Under the pieces are notes generated by a model. The model ran no database searches. It saw nothing but the letters and a program-made list of their open reading frames with translations, and was not told the DNA's origin. A stretch of 64,000 nt of DNA from Natronosporangium sp035305625 (GTDB lineage: Bacteria > Actinomycetota > Actinomycetes > Mycobacteriales > Micromonosporaceae): the NCBI GenBank assembly GCA_963809545.1, contig CAWEKD010000006.1:62001-126000 (forward strand), written 5' to 3'. Made by a program: the position numbers and the translations under genes. The first letter of the stretch is position 1; each line of letters opens with the position of its first letter. Below, one piece after another: positions 41,956 to 51,532 of this stretch.

Positions 41956-42612
41956 ATGGGAAGAACGCTCGAGATGACCGAGGCCCTGTACGAGTACCTG
42001 GTGGCCCACTCCACCGCGCTGCCCGAGCTGGACCGGGAGTTGATCGCCGAGACCCGCGCCGTGTTGCCGGAGCGGGCGGTGATGCAGGTCGGGGCGGAGC
42101 AGGCCGGGCTGCTCACCCTGCTCACCCGCCTGGTGGGCGCACGGCAGGCGGTGGAGGTGGGGACGTTCACCGGGCTGTCCGCCCTGGCGATCGCCCGGGG
42201 GCTGGCGCCCGGGGGCCGGTTGACCTGCTTCGACATCTCGAGGGAGTTCACCGATCTGGCCCGCCGCTATTGGCAGCGGGCCGGCGTGGCGGACCGGATC
42301 ACGCTGCGGATCGGGGACGCCGCCGCCGGGTTGGCGGAGTTGCCCGCCGAGCCGTACCTGGACCTGGCGTTCATCGACGCCGACAAGCCCAACTACCTCA
42401 CCTACTGGTCGCTGCTGGTGCCCCGGGTGCGGCCGGGGGGTCTCCTGGTGGTGGACAACGTGCTGTGGAGCGGTCGGGTGCTCGCCCCGGAGTCGGACGA
42501 TCCCAACGCGCAGGCGCTGGCCCGGTTCAACGATGAGGTGGTCCGGGATCCCCGGGTGGAGCTGGTGATGTTGCCGGTGGGCGACGGGATCACCCTGGCC
42601 TACCGGCGGTAG
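41956..42612 (+). CDS. Class I SAM-dependent O-methyltransferase (caffeoyl-CoA OMT-like)
   Basis: The protein of 218 residues is a metal-dependent OMT: AVEVGTFTGLSALAIARGL near residue 60 is the SAM motif, LDLAFIDADKPNYLTYWSLLVPRVRPGGLLVVDNVLWSGRV near residues 137-176 carries the metal-binding DADK and DN residues. Substrates in the family are catechols or similar small molecules. Transcription is probably leaderless. It ends before the TMEM175-like gene with about 160 bases in between. Confidence 0.9.
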   Translation: MGRTLEMTEALYEYLVAHSTALPELDRELIAETRAVLPERAVMQVGAEQAGLLTLLTRLVGARQAVEVGTFTGLSALAIARGLAPGGRLTCFDISREFTDLARRYWQRAGVADRITLRIGDAAAGLAELPAEPYLDLAFIDADKPNYLTYWSLLVPRVRPGGLLVVDNVLWSGRVLAPESDDPNAQALARFNDEVVRDPRVELVMLPVGDGITLAYRR

Positions 42613-42769
42613 GGTCCCCGGCGCCATGGTCAGCCGCCGGTAACCGGCGTCGGTTTTCGCGAATCGGGGCGAAGGCGCCGGTAGTCACGCGACCATGGAG
42701 GGTGGGGCCGCCCTTCGGACTCCCGCTATGGGAGCGGTCGCCGGGCGCCGCCCAGAGCTGAGGAGGGGT

Positions 42770-43363
42770 GTGGAGGCGCGCGAGCTGGCCCGGGTAACCG
42801 CGTTCACCGACGCGGCGGTGGCGATCGCGCTGACCTTGCTGGTCCTGCCGCTGGTGGGCGTCGCCCACGAGGCCGCCGACACCCCGATCACGGCGCTGCT
42901 CCACCGGCACCGGGACGACCTGGCGGCGATGCTGCTGTCGTTCTTCGCGGTGGCGCTGTTCTGGCGGGGGCACCGCCAGCTGTTCGAGCGGTTGGAGCGG
43001 ATCGACGAGGTGCTGCTCGTACTCAACATCTGCTGGCTGTTGGGGGTGGTGTTCCTGCCGGTGCCCACCGCGGTGTTGACGTTTGAATCGGAGCGCAACC
43101 TCGATGCGGCCCTGCTGTACCTGGGTAACCTGCTGTATCTGTCGCTGTTGGGGTTGGCGCTGGGGATCTGGATCCACTTCCACCCCCGGCTGCTGCGGCC
43201 CGGAGTGGATTGGCAGATCAACCGCCTGCTGATCCGCTCGCTGATGAGCATCCTGGTGATCGGGGCGGCGGCCGTCGCCGCGTACCTGTTCGGCAGCGTA
43301 GTGGTGTTGCTACTGCTGGTGCTGCCACTGCTCCATCTGACCGTGGAGCGGCAGCGGCGCTGA
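42770..43363 (+). CDS. TMEM175/DUF1211-family membrane protein
   Basis: The protein of about 197 residues has six hydrophobic segments. The first carries RVTAFTDAAVAIALTLLVLPL, which matches the F-S-D signature of the TMEM175/DUF1211 potassium-channel-like family with Thr for Ser. Bacterial members are reported as potassium-selective channels. The start is uncertain: GTG 42770 follows AGGAGGGG closely, while ATG 42728 and ATG 42695 are in frame upstream with no ribosome site. It is followed 72 bases later by the LuxR regulator. The ion selectivity is not proven. Confidence 0.75.
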   Translation: MEARELARVTAFTDAAVAIALTLLVLPLVGVAHEAADTPITALLHRHRDDLAAMLLSFFAVALFWRGHRQLFERLERIDEVLLVLNICWLLGVVFLPVPTAVLTFESERNLDAALLYLGNLLYLSLLGLALGIWIHFHPRLLRPGVDWQINRLLIRSLMSILVIGAAAVAAYLFGSVVVLLLLVLPLLHLTVERQRR

Positions 43364-43392
43364 CCCCGCCCCCAGCTCCTGGTTGCCCGCAT

Positions 43393-43407
43393 TGACCAAA
43401 TCGGTCA
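43393..43407. promoter_or_regulatory. Inverted repeat upstream of LuxR ATPase regulator
   Basis: TGACC-AAATC-GGTCA is a perfect 5-bp inverted repeat 28 bases before the GTG at 43436. It could be an autoregulation site. Confidence 0.3.
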
Positions 43408-43435
43408 TGGTGATCGTGGGCAGCGAGGAGGCCAG

Positions 43436-46183
43436 GTGGGTGCGGGGTCGCCGATCGGGCGAACGGAAGTGCTGGCCGAGGCCTGGCGCTGGCTGACCGA
43501 CCAGCACAGTCTGCTGGTCACCGGGCCACCCGGCGCAGGCCGTTCCACAGTGCTGCACGCGTTGGCGGACCGGGCGACCGCCGCCGGGACGCGGGTGCTG
43601 CGCAGCGCCCCCGGCCCCGCCGAGGCCGAGCTGCCGTTCGCCACCCTGATCGACCTGTTGGCCGGGTTCGCGGCCGCGGACCGGGCGCGGTTACCGGCGG
43701 ACTGGCGGGCGGCGCTGGCGCGGGTGGAGCAGGCGCGGCCGGCCGCCCTGTCCGCCGCCGACCGACTCGCGGTCCGGTTGGCGGTGCTGCGCCTGCTGAC
43801 CGCGGCGGCGCCGGTGCTCCTGGTCATCGACGACCTGCCGTGGGTGGATCCGGCCAGCGCGGAGGTGTTGCGGTTTGTCAGCCGGCGGGTACGCCGCCTC
43901 CCGGTGCGGGTGCTGGCCGCGGTCCGTGGTCGCACCACCCCGCCGGAGCTGCGTGAGCTGTGCCCGGAGCCGGTGCGGGTGCTGCCGGTGCCGCCGCTGG
44001 CCGAACCGGCGCTAGGGGAGCTGCTCGAGGCGCACCTGGGGACCCGGTTTCCCCGGCCGTGGTTGAGCCGGATCGCCGCCGTCAGCGGCGGCAACCCCCG
44101 CTGGGCGCTGGCGATCGGGCAGGAGTTGGCGCAGTTACCGGCGCTGCCGACGCTGGTCGGAGCGCTGCCGGTCCCGGCCGAGGTCCGGGCGGCGCTGCGG
44201 GAGCACCTGCCGGAGCTGCCGGCGTCGGTGCGGCAGACCCTGCTGTTCGTGGCCGCCGCGGGGGAGGCGGTGGCGCCGCAGCCGGCGCCCACCGTGGGGA
44301 TGCTGCGGCGCGCCGGCCGGGGGCGGGTGGTCGCAGACCTGGCGGTCGCCTCCGCGCAGGGAGTGGTGAGTGTGGACGGCGGGGGGCGGATCCGGTTCAC
44401 GGATGCGGCCGTGGCCGCGGCGCTGTACGCCGACCTGCCGGCCCCCGCCCGGCGACGGGTGCATGCGGCGCTGGCGGCGGCGGTGGCTGATCCGATCGCC
44501 CGGGCCCGGCACCGGGCGTTGGCGGCCCCGGGGCCGTCGGAGGCGGTGGCCCGGGCACTGATGCGGGCGGCTCAGGTGGCGCGGGAGCGGGGGGAGCCGG
44601 CGGTCGCCGCCGAGTTGGGGGTGCTGGCCGCCGACCGTACGCCCGGGGCGGAGCGGGCCGCGGGCCGGCTGGTGCGGGCGGCGCGGGACGCGCTGGCCGC
44701 GGGGCACCGGGCCTGGGCGCAACAGATCGCCGAGGCGGTGTTGGCGGCGGTGCGGGCGCGGCGGCCGCGGGTGGAGGCCTGGCTCGTCCTCCTGGACGCC
44801 AGCGGCCAGGCGTTGGCGCGCACCGACGCGTTGCTGCGACAGGCGCTGGCGGAGACCCGGAACGCTCCCGGGCTGCGGGCGCGGGTCGGGCTGCGGCTGG
44901 GGGCCAAGCTGCTGGTGGAGGGGGCACCGGAGCCGGCGTTGGTGGAGTCTCGTCGGTGTGAGGCGCTGGCCGCGCGGGCCGGTGACTCCGCCACCCGGTT
45001 GCAGGCGCTGTGTCTCCAGGCCACGGCCGAGTTGGTGCTGGGCCGGCCGGAGTTGTCCGCCACCCTGCAACGGGCGGAGCAACTGGCGGCCGGGCGGGCG
45101 GATGTGCCCCTGCTGCAGGGGCCCCGGCATGTGGCCGCCCGGGCCCTGCTGCACGCGGACCGGCTGGCGGAGGCGCGGCAGCTGATCCGGCAGCTGTTGG
45201 CGCAGGCGGAGCGGGATGGCCGGCCCGAGGATGTGGTCGGGGTGCTGCTCAATCTGGCCGAGGTGGATCTGCGGGCGGGGCGGTGCGGTCCGGCCCGGCA
45301 GGCCGCCGCCCGGGCCCGGCGGGTGGCGCGGGAGGCGGGCCTGTCCGACGGCCCGGGGTTGGCGGTGGCGGCGCTGGTGGAGGCGGTCGCCGGGGATCCG
45401 GCGCGGGCGCGTGCCTGGGCGGAGCGGGGAGTGGGAGTGTCCGGAGTCGACGGAGACCGGTTCTTCCTGCTGCGGAACCTGCATGCGTTGGGGGTGGCGG
45501 AGTTGTTGTCCGGGGACGCGGCCGCGGCGGTGACGGCGTTGCGGCGGGCGGACGAGTTGGCCGCGGGCATGGGGGAGCTGGACCCGGCCCTGTTCCGGTT
45601 CCACGCTGATCTGGCTGAGGCGCTGGTAGCCGCGCAGCAGTTGGCGGAGGCGGCGGAGGTGATCTCCCGGGCGCAGCTGGCGGCGCAGCGGTGTGGCCGG
45701 GATGGCGTCCGGGCGGAACTGGAGCGCGCCAGTGGGGTGCGGGCGTTGGCGTTGGGGCAGGTGGGCGAGGCCGCCGACCGGTTGCGGGCGGCCGCGGCGG
45801 CGTCGACCGATCTGCCGTTGGCGCAGGTCCGGGCCCTGCTGGCGCTCGGGGTCGCGGAGCGGCGCCGCCGGCGGCGGGCCGCGGCGCGGGAGGCGTTCGA
45901 GCAGGCGTGGGAGTTGGCGTCCCGGTGCCAGGCGGAGACCTGGGTGCGGCGGGCCGCGGCCGAACTGACCCGGGCGGCTCCGGTGGCCGGTGGGGAGCTG
46001 ACCGCGCTGGAGCTGCGGATCGCCGAGCTGGTCGCGGAGGGAGCCACCAACAAGCAGGTGGCCCGGGCGGTGTCGATCAGCGTCAAGACGGTGGAGGCGT
46101 ATCTGACCCGGGTCTACCGGAAGCTGCGGGTGCGTTCCCGCACCGAGCTGGCCAGCTGGTTGGCGAGCGTGAAATACATCTAG
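43436..46183 (+). CDS. Large ATP-binding LuxR-family regulator (LAL)
   Basis: The protein of 915 residues has an N-terminal P-loop ATPase (GPPGAGRST near residue 31 and VLLVIDDLPWVD near 125), a long helical, Arg/Ala-rich TPR-like middle (about 380-830) and a C-terminal LuxR helix-turn-helix (LTALELRIAELVAEGATNKQVARAVSISVKTVEAYLTRVYRKL). This is the MalT-like/LAL layout found in activators of actinobacterial catabolic and secondary metabolic genes. The GTG start follows GAGGAGG. The next gene, 108 bases downstream, is a frameshifted secreted protease that may be its target, though nothing proves it. Confidence 0.87.
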   Translation: MGAGSPIGRTEVLAEAWRWLTDQHSLLVTGPPGAGRSTVLHALADRATAAGTRVLRSAPGPAEAELPFATLIDLLAGFAAADRARLPADWRAALARVEQARPAALSAADRLAVRLAVLRLLTAAAPVLLVIDDLPWVDPASAEVLRFVSRRVRRLPVRVLAAVRGRTTPPELRELCPEPVRVLPVPPLAEPALGELLEAHLGTRFPRPWLSRIAAVSGGNPRWALAIGQELAQLPALPTLVGALPVPAEVRAALREHLPELPASVRQTLLFVAAAGEAVAPQPAPTVGMLRRAGRGRVVADLAVASAQGVVSVDGGGRIRFTDAAVAAALYADLPAPARRRVHAALAAAVADPIARARHRALAAPGPSEAVARALMRAAQVARERGEPAVAAELGVLAADRTPGAERAAGRLVRAARDALAAGHRAWAQQIAEAVLAAVRARRPRVEAWLVLLDASGQALARTDALLRQALAETRNAPGLRARVGLRLGAKLLVEGAPEPALVESRRCEALAARAGDSATRLQALCLQATAELVLGRPELSATLQRAEQLAAGRADVPLLQGPRHVAARALLHADRLAEARQLIRQLLAQAERDGRPEDVVGVLLNLAEVDLRAGRCGPARQAAARARRVAREAGLSDGPGLAVAALVEAVAGDPARARAWAERGVGVSGVDGDRFFLLRNLHALGVAELLSGDAAAAVTALRRADELAAGMGELDPALFRFHADLAEALVAAQQLAEAAEVISRAQLAAQRCGRDGVRAELERASGVRALALGQVGEAADRLRAAAAASTDLPLAQVRALLALGVAERRRRRRAAAREAFEQAWELASRCQAETWVRRAAAELTRAAPVAGGELTALELRIAELVAEGATNKQVARAVSISVKTVEAYLTRVYRKLRVRSRTELASWLASVKYI

Positions 46184-46259
46184 GGATTTCCCTATATCGT
46201 TCCCAATTCCGGTTGATCATGGGTTTCCGTAGGGTGGCGGCTAGTCATGTTCGTCTATT

Positions 46260-46276
46260 CGTACCGGTGAGGTACG
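46260..46276 (+). repeat. Small hairpin in protease 5' region
   Basis: CGTACC-GGTGA-GGTACG forms a 6-bp stem 15 bases before the ATG at 46292, close to the ribosome site GAAAGCGAGG. It may affect translation of the protease. Confidence 0.35.
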
Positions 46277-46291
46277 GAAAGCGAGGGCACG

Positions 46292-47298
46292 ATGAGCCGA
46301 ACCCCCCGACTCGCCACCGTGCTGGCGGTAGCCGCACTGGTGGTGACCGCCGGCGCCAGTGGCGCCGCCGCGGCACCGGCCGCCGACGTCACTCCCGGCG
46401 CGGTGGTCCGCTCGGCGGCGGTCACCGCCGCGGAGCAGCAGGCGGTACTGGAGTACTGGACCCCGGAGCGGATGGCCGCAGCGGTGCCGATCGAGCAGTT
46501 GGCCGGGGATGTCCTGGCGAGACTGCCGCGCACCGGCACGCCGGCGGCCGGGGCGCCGATGGTGGTCGAGCCGACCCCGGCCGCGGACCTTACCGATGCG
46601 GGGATCACCGCGTTCCCGCAGCCGGGCGGGCCCTGGACCGGCGGTGGCCTGGTCACCTCGACCGCCGGCCGGGTGTTCTTCACCTACCAGGGCCGGCAGG
46701 CCTCCTGCTCCGGTAACGCGGTCACCAGCGCCAACGGCAGCACGGTGATCACCGCCGGGCACTGCGTGAAGTAGCAGGGCAGCCTGGCACACCAACTGGG
46801 TCTTCGTCCCCGGTTACGACAACGGCAGCGCGCCGTACGGCCAGTGGACCGCGCCGCCAAGACGCTCGTCCACTCCGCAGTGGGACGCGAGCGAGGACAT
46901 CAACTACGACATCGGCGCCGCCGTCGTCGACCCGCTGAACGGGAACCGGCTGACCGACGTCGTCGGTGGCCAGGGCGTGGCGTTCAACCGCCGGCTACAA
47001 GGCCATGTACGCCTTCGGGTTCCCCGCGGCCTCGCCGTACGACGGCAGTAAGCTGATCTACTGCAGCGGCAACACCTTCAAGGACTTCCTGTTCACGCAA
47101 CGACCACGGCATGAACTGCAACATGACCGGCGGCTCCAGCGGCGGCCCCTGGTTCCGCGACTTCAACGAGGCCACCGGCGCCGGGCATCCAGGCCTCGGT
47201 GAACAGCTTCGGGTACATCTTCCTGCCCGAACTCGATGTTCGGCCCGTACTTCGGCACGGACGGGCAGAACGTCTACCAGAACGCCCAGGCGGCCTGA
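46292..47298 (+). pseudogene. Secreted trypsin-like serine protease, multiply frameshifted
   Basis: The first 160 residues are in one frame: a Sec signal peptide (residues 1-28), a propeptide, then the catalytic His in ITAGHCV before a TAG at 46772. The remaining pieces lie in changing frames: WVFVPGYDNGS (46795-46825), a PQWDASEDINYDIGAAVVDPL stretch with the expected catalytic Asp (46877-46940), the KAMYAFGFPA piece (46999-47095), GGSSGGPWF with the catalytic Ser near 47140 and a C-terminal piece ending at the TGA at 47296-47298. At least six single-base shifts are needed. The intact product would be a glutamyl-endopeptidase-like protease of about 335 residues. Whether the shifts are real decay or sequence errors is open. 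Confidence 0.8.
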
Positions 47299-47310
47299 CG
47301 GTAGCTTTCC

Positions 47311-47347
47311 CGGTCGGCCGGGTGGCGCACCGCCACCCGGCCGACCG
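47311..47347. terminator. Bidirectional hairpin between protease and kamA
   Basis: CGGTCGGCCGGGTGGCG pairs perfectly with 47331-47347 (17-bp stem) with loop CAC. It separates convergent genes and can act on both strands. Confidence 0.8.
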
Positions 47348-47385
47348 CTGCGGCTAGCGGACGATCGAGAGGGTGTCCGGAGTGG

Positions 47386-48743
47386 TCAGTCTTCCTGCTG
47401 CCGGGCCTGCTGCTTGGCCCACCAGCGCTGACCGGACTCCGGCAGGGTGTCGATCGGGTCGTAGTACGGGTACCGCCGGGACAGCGCGTCCGGCTGGTCG
47501 GCCTCCAACAGGGTGCGGTAGTTCTTGGTCCAGTACGAGATGCCGTGCTCCCGGTCGTACTCGGCCACCATGTGGACCCACCGTTTCCCCACCAGCGGCA
47601 CGTCACAGACGATCCGGGGGTGGCGTACCCGGGCAGCCAGCCCATGATGTCGTGCTGCAGTTGCTGGGCCCGCCACACCGGCAGCCGCCAGTGTTCGGCG
47701 TTGGGGATCATGTCGCACAGGTAGAAGTAGTAGGGCAGGATGTTCGCCTCACCCTGCAGCGCGAAGCACAGCTCGAGCAGGTCGGCGGCGGTGTCGTTCA
47801 CTCCGCGCAGCAGCACCCCCTGGTTGCGGACGTCCCGCACCCCGACCGCCAGGGCGGTTTTGGCGGCTTCGGCCACCAGCGGGGTGACGGAGTGGGCGTG
47901 GTTGACGTGGGTGTGGATCGCCAGGTTCACCCCCCGCCGCTGGGCGGTGCGGGCCACCCGCTCCAGCCCCTCCACCACGTCCGGTTGCAGCCAGTGCTGG
48001 GGCAGGGCCGCCAGCGCCTTGGTGGCCAGGCGGATGTCCCGGATATGGTCCACTTCGAGGAGTCGCATCAGGTACGACTCCAGGTTGCGCCAGGGGACGT
48101 TGGCCACGTCGCCGCCGGAGACCACCACGTCCCGCACCTGCGGGTGCGCCTTGAGGTAGGCGATGTGGGCGTCGTACCGGTCCACCGGCTTCAGCGACAG
48201 GCGTAGCTTGTCCACGGTCGGGGTGGAGTTACCGACCAGGTCCATCCGGGTGCAGTGGCCGCAGTACTGCGGGCAGGTCGACAGCAGCTCGGCCAGCACC
48301 TTGGTGGGGTAGCGGTGGGTCAACCCCTCGGCCACCCACATGTCGTGCTCGTGCAGGGAGTCGCGGGTGGCGTACGGGTGGGAGGGCCAGTCGGTGCGTC
48401 GGTCGGAGGCCACCGGAAGCATGTACCGCCGCACCGGATCGGCGTACAGCGACTCGGTGTCCGGCACCCGGTCCGGCACCATCGTGTTGATCATCTGCGG
48501 TGGCAGCAGCATCGACATGGTGGCGTACTTCTGCTGGTCCTCGGCCAGGTCGGCGTAGAACCGTTCGTCGATCAGGTCCCCAAACACCTGTCGCAGCTGC
48601 CGGGCGTTCTTCACACAGTGGGCGCGCTGCCACTGCGCGGAGCGCCACTGCTCGGCGGTGACGTCCCGCCAGCCCGGGAACCGGGTCCAGTCCGGCTCGA
48701 CCAGTTCCCGACGCTGATACGTGTACGGCTGTCCGTCGGACAT
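47386..48743 (-). CDS. kamA: Lysine 2,3-aminomutase-type radical SAM enzyme (one frameshift)
   Basis: The protein of about 452 residues is a PLP- and SAM-dependent aminomutase. The cluster motif CPQYCGHC (CxxxCxxC) is near residue 142. It would convert L-lysine to L-beta-lysine, the first step of lysine fermentation. The ATG at 48743 (MSDGQPYTYQ) is the start. The 3' end is read in a second frame: around 47620 a run of five G on the plus strand (C on the coding strand) seems one base short, because YATP then continues as RIVCDVPLVGKRW in the other frame and ends at 47386. That end matches the family. A sequencing error or a true mutation are both possible. It diverges from kdd. Confidence 0.82.
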
Positions 48744-48856
48744 GGCACCTCCCACGACCCCTTCCGCCGCACCGGTCGGGTCGGCGGCAGCGACCCTGGC
48801 GCCCGTGCTCCCCGCAGGTGGCTCCTGGAGGGCTCGACAAACCGGCACAGGGCAGT

Positions 48857-48924
48857 AATATCTCTTCTGTATTCGGTACTCTACCGAAGATATTGCTGTT
48901 CTTACAGGCTGTCGCTGTAGAGTA
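48857..48924. promoter_or_regulatory. AT-rich divergent control region of kamA/kdd
   Basis: In an otherwise GC-rich window this patch holds a 17-base palindrome TTCGGTA-CTC-TACCGAA at 48872-48888, nested with an outer AATATCT/AGATATT pair (48857-48863, 48888-48894). TACTCTAC inside it is repeated inverted as GTAGAGTA at 48917-48924. TAGAGT at 48918 with TTGCTG 19 bases upstream could be a kdd promoter. A regulator of lysine catabolism probably binds here. Confidence 0.6.
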
Positions 48925-48937
48925 TTGGGGGAACGTC

Positions 48938-49972
48938 GTGGGTTCGCCGGTGGGGCTGCACCGAGTGCTGGAGCCGGCCGGGGTGCTGCCACAGGCCGCC
49001 TGGCGGCTGGACACCCGGCCGGAGATCGCGCCGGATGAGGTCCGGATCGCGGTGGAACGGCTCAACTTGGACGCAGCCAGCTTCCGGCAGCTGCACCAGA
49101 AGCACCGCGGGGACGGAGACGCGGTGCGGGCCGAGGTGCTGCAGATCATCACCGAGCGCGGCAAGATGCACAATCCGGTCACCGGCTCCGGCGGCATGCT
49201 GATCGGCACGGTGGACCAGGTCGGTCCGGACTCCCCGCTGGGGCTGCGCCCCGGCCAACGGGTCGCCTCCCTGGTGTCCCTGACCCTGACCCCCCTGGCC
49301 ATCACCGACGGGCTGGCGCGCTGGGACGGCAACAGTGAACAGGTGCCCTGCGCCGGGCACGCGATCCTGTTCGGGCGGTCGGCCGCGGCCGTGCTGCCGG
49401 AGCACCTACCGGCCCCGTTGGCGTTGGCGGTGCTGGATGTCTGCGGCGCCCCGGCGCTGACCGCCCGGGTGGTCGGTGGCTACTCGCGCCCCCGAGTGGC
49501 GGTGCTGGGGGCGGCCGGCAAGAGCGGAGCGTTGGCGTTGGCCGCCGCCCGCCGCGCCGGGGCGGAGGTCACCGTCGGGGTCGTACCCAACGACGTGGAG
49601 TATCAGCGGTTGACCGAGGCGGGGTTGGCCGACCACGTGGTCCGGGCCGACGCCCGGGATCCGGTGGCGCTGTCGGAGGCGGTCACCGGGGCGCTGACCG
49701 GGCACGCCGCCGACGTCACCGTGGTGTGCGTGGACGTGGCCGGCTGCGAGCACGGGGCGATCCTGGCCACCGCCGCCGGCGGGACCGTGATTTTCTTCTC
49801 GATGGCCACCTCGTTCACCGCCGCCGCCCTGGGGGCGGAGGGGCTGGCCGCGGATGTCACCCTGCTGATCGGTAACGGCTACCTGCCTGGACACGCCGAC
49901 TACGCGCTGGAATTGGTGGAGCGGGAACCGGCGGTCCGCCGATTGCTGGCCGCCCGGCTTTCGGCAGACTGA
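48938..49972 (+). CDS. kdd: L-erythro-3,5-diaminohexanoate dehydrogenase
   Basis: The protein of 344 residues resembles Kdd of the lysine fermentation pathway: a start of GSPVGLHRVLEPAGVLPQAAWRLD, NLDAASFRQLH near residue 48, a VAVLGAAGKSGALALAAARRAGAEV Rossmann fold near 185 and GGTVIFFSMATSFTAAALGAEGL near 278. It oxidises 3,5-diaminohexanoate to 5-amino-3-oxohexanoate with NAD. The GTG at 48938 fits the family N-terminus and leaves GGGGGAA upstream; the longer frame from 48818 would run over the control region. It heads the operon kdd-amidohydrolase-kamD-kamE-kal. Confidence 0.88.
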   Translation: MGSPVGLHRVLEPAGVLPQAAWRLDTRPEIAPDEVRIAVERLNLDAASFRQLHQKHRGDGDAVRAEVLQIITERGKMHNPVTGSGGMLIGTVDQVGPDSPLGLRPGQRVASLVSLTLTPLAITDGLARWDGNSEQVPCAGHAILFGRSAAAVLPEHLPAPLALAVLDVCGAPALTARVVGGYSRPRVAVLGAAGKSGALALAAARRAGAEVTVGVVPNDVEYQRLTEAGLADHVVRADARDPVALSEAVTGALTGHAADVTVVCVDVAGCEHGAILATAAGGTVIFFSMATSFTAAALGAEGLAADVTLLIGNGYLPGHADYALELVEREPAVRRLLAARLSAD

Positions 49973-49976
49973 ACGT

Positions 49977-51532
49977 ATGACCACACCTTCCACGCTGTAC
50001 CGCGGCGGCCGGATCCACACCCCGGGCGATCCCGGCGCCACCGCCTTGCTGGTCACCGGCGAGCAGGTGACCTGGGTGGGCGCAGACGCGGACGCCCCCG
50101 CCGCCGACCGGGTCATCGACCTGGACGGAGCCCTGGTCACGCCGGCGTTTGTGGACGCCCACGTCCACCTGACCGACACCGGACTGGCCTTGGAGGGGCT
50201 GGACCTGTCAGGGGTGCGGTCGGCGGCGGAACTGTTGGCGGCGGTGCAGCAGGCCGCGGCCGGGCTCCCGCCGGACGCGGTGGTGATCGGGCAGGGGTGG
50301 GACGAGTCCACCTGGTCTGACCCCACCCCACCCCGCCCCGCGGACCTGGCCCAGGCCGCCGGCGGCCGGCCGGTGTACGCCGCCCAGGCCAGTCTGCACT
50401 CGGCCATCTGCACGCCGGAGTTGTTGGCGGCGGCGGAAGGTAAGACCGGCTACCACCCCTCCGGGTGGGTGCGCAGGACGCCCACCACACGGTACGCTCC
50501 GCCGCCCTCGCCTCGCTCAGCCCGCAGCGGCGACAGGAACTGCAGCGGCGGGCGCTGCGCCGCGCGGCCGCGCTGGGGATCGCGGCGGTGCACGAGTGCG
50601 GCGGCCCGCAGATTTCTTCCGAAGCGGATTTCACCTCGGCCCTGGCCCTGTCCGGCGACGGCCTGCCGGAGGTGTACGGCTGGTGGGGAGAGTTGGGGGG
50701 AGCCGCCACCGCTCGGCGGCTGGGAGCGGTCGGCGCCGGCGGGGACCTGTTCGCCGACGGGGCGCTCGGTTCGGCCACCGCCCACCTGCGGGAACCCTAT
50801 CTGGCGGGCGGGTACGGCCACGGCTATCTGTCGGTGGAGCAGGTGCGGGACCACCTGCTGGACTGCCACGCCCACGGGATGCCCGGAGGCTTCCACGCGA
50901 TCGGGGACGCGGCCCTGCAGACGGTGCTGTCCGGGTTCGCCGCCACCGCGGCCCAGTTGGGTACCGAGGCGGTCCGTGCCGCCCGGCACCGGATCGAGCA
51001 CGTCGAGCTGGTGGACCGGCCGATGATCAAGCAGTTGGTCGAGTTCGGAGTGGTGGCCAGCGTGCAGCCCGCGTTCGACCGACTGTGGGGCGGTGCGGAC
51101 CAGATGTACGCCCGCCGGCTGGGGGCCGCGCGGGCACTGGCGGCCAACCCGTTCGGGGCGATGCACACGGTCGGGGTGGCGATGGCGTTCGGCTCCGACT
51201 CGCCGGTGACACCACTGGACCCGTGGGGGGCGGTCCGGGCGGCCGCCTGCCACCACCATCCCGTCCAGCGGATCAGTGTCCGGGCCGCGTTCGCCGCCCA
51301 CACCCGCGGTGGCTGGCGGGCGGTGGGGCAGGACCAGCACGGGGTCCTCCGCCCCGGCGCCCCGGCCACGTTCGCGATCTGGCACACCCCGGCCGGGCTG
51401 GACGGCACCCTGCCGGTGCTGTACGCCGACGACCCGCAGGAGTGGCGGAATGACCCGACCCCGCTGCCGGTCTGCCGCCGTACCGTCCTGCGTGGCCGCA
51501 CCATCTTCGACGAGGAGGGAGCAGTACCGTGA
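49977..51532 (+). CDS. Amidohydrolase family 3 protein (one frameshift)
   Basis: The product is about 518 residues in two frames. Frame one runs to about 50472 (metal ligands in FVDAHVHL near residue 60, LLAAAEGKTGYHPSGWV at its end) and frame two carries DAHHTVRSA to the stop (IEHVEL, FGSDSPV metal residues). A single missing base near 50473, probably a C of a CC pair (GTG CGC CAG expected), restores one frame. Family 3 members hydrolyse amide or cyclic bonds with a metal. Its stop overlaps the kamD start (GTGA). In the classical lysine-fermentation operon this position is occupied by the cleavage enzyme kce, which is absent. Confidence 0.75.

Noticed and set aside
50465..51532. Programmed frameshift in the amidohydrolase gene
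   Set aside because: No slippery heptamer or downstream structure is seen, and a missing C in a CC pair explains it more simply.
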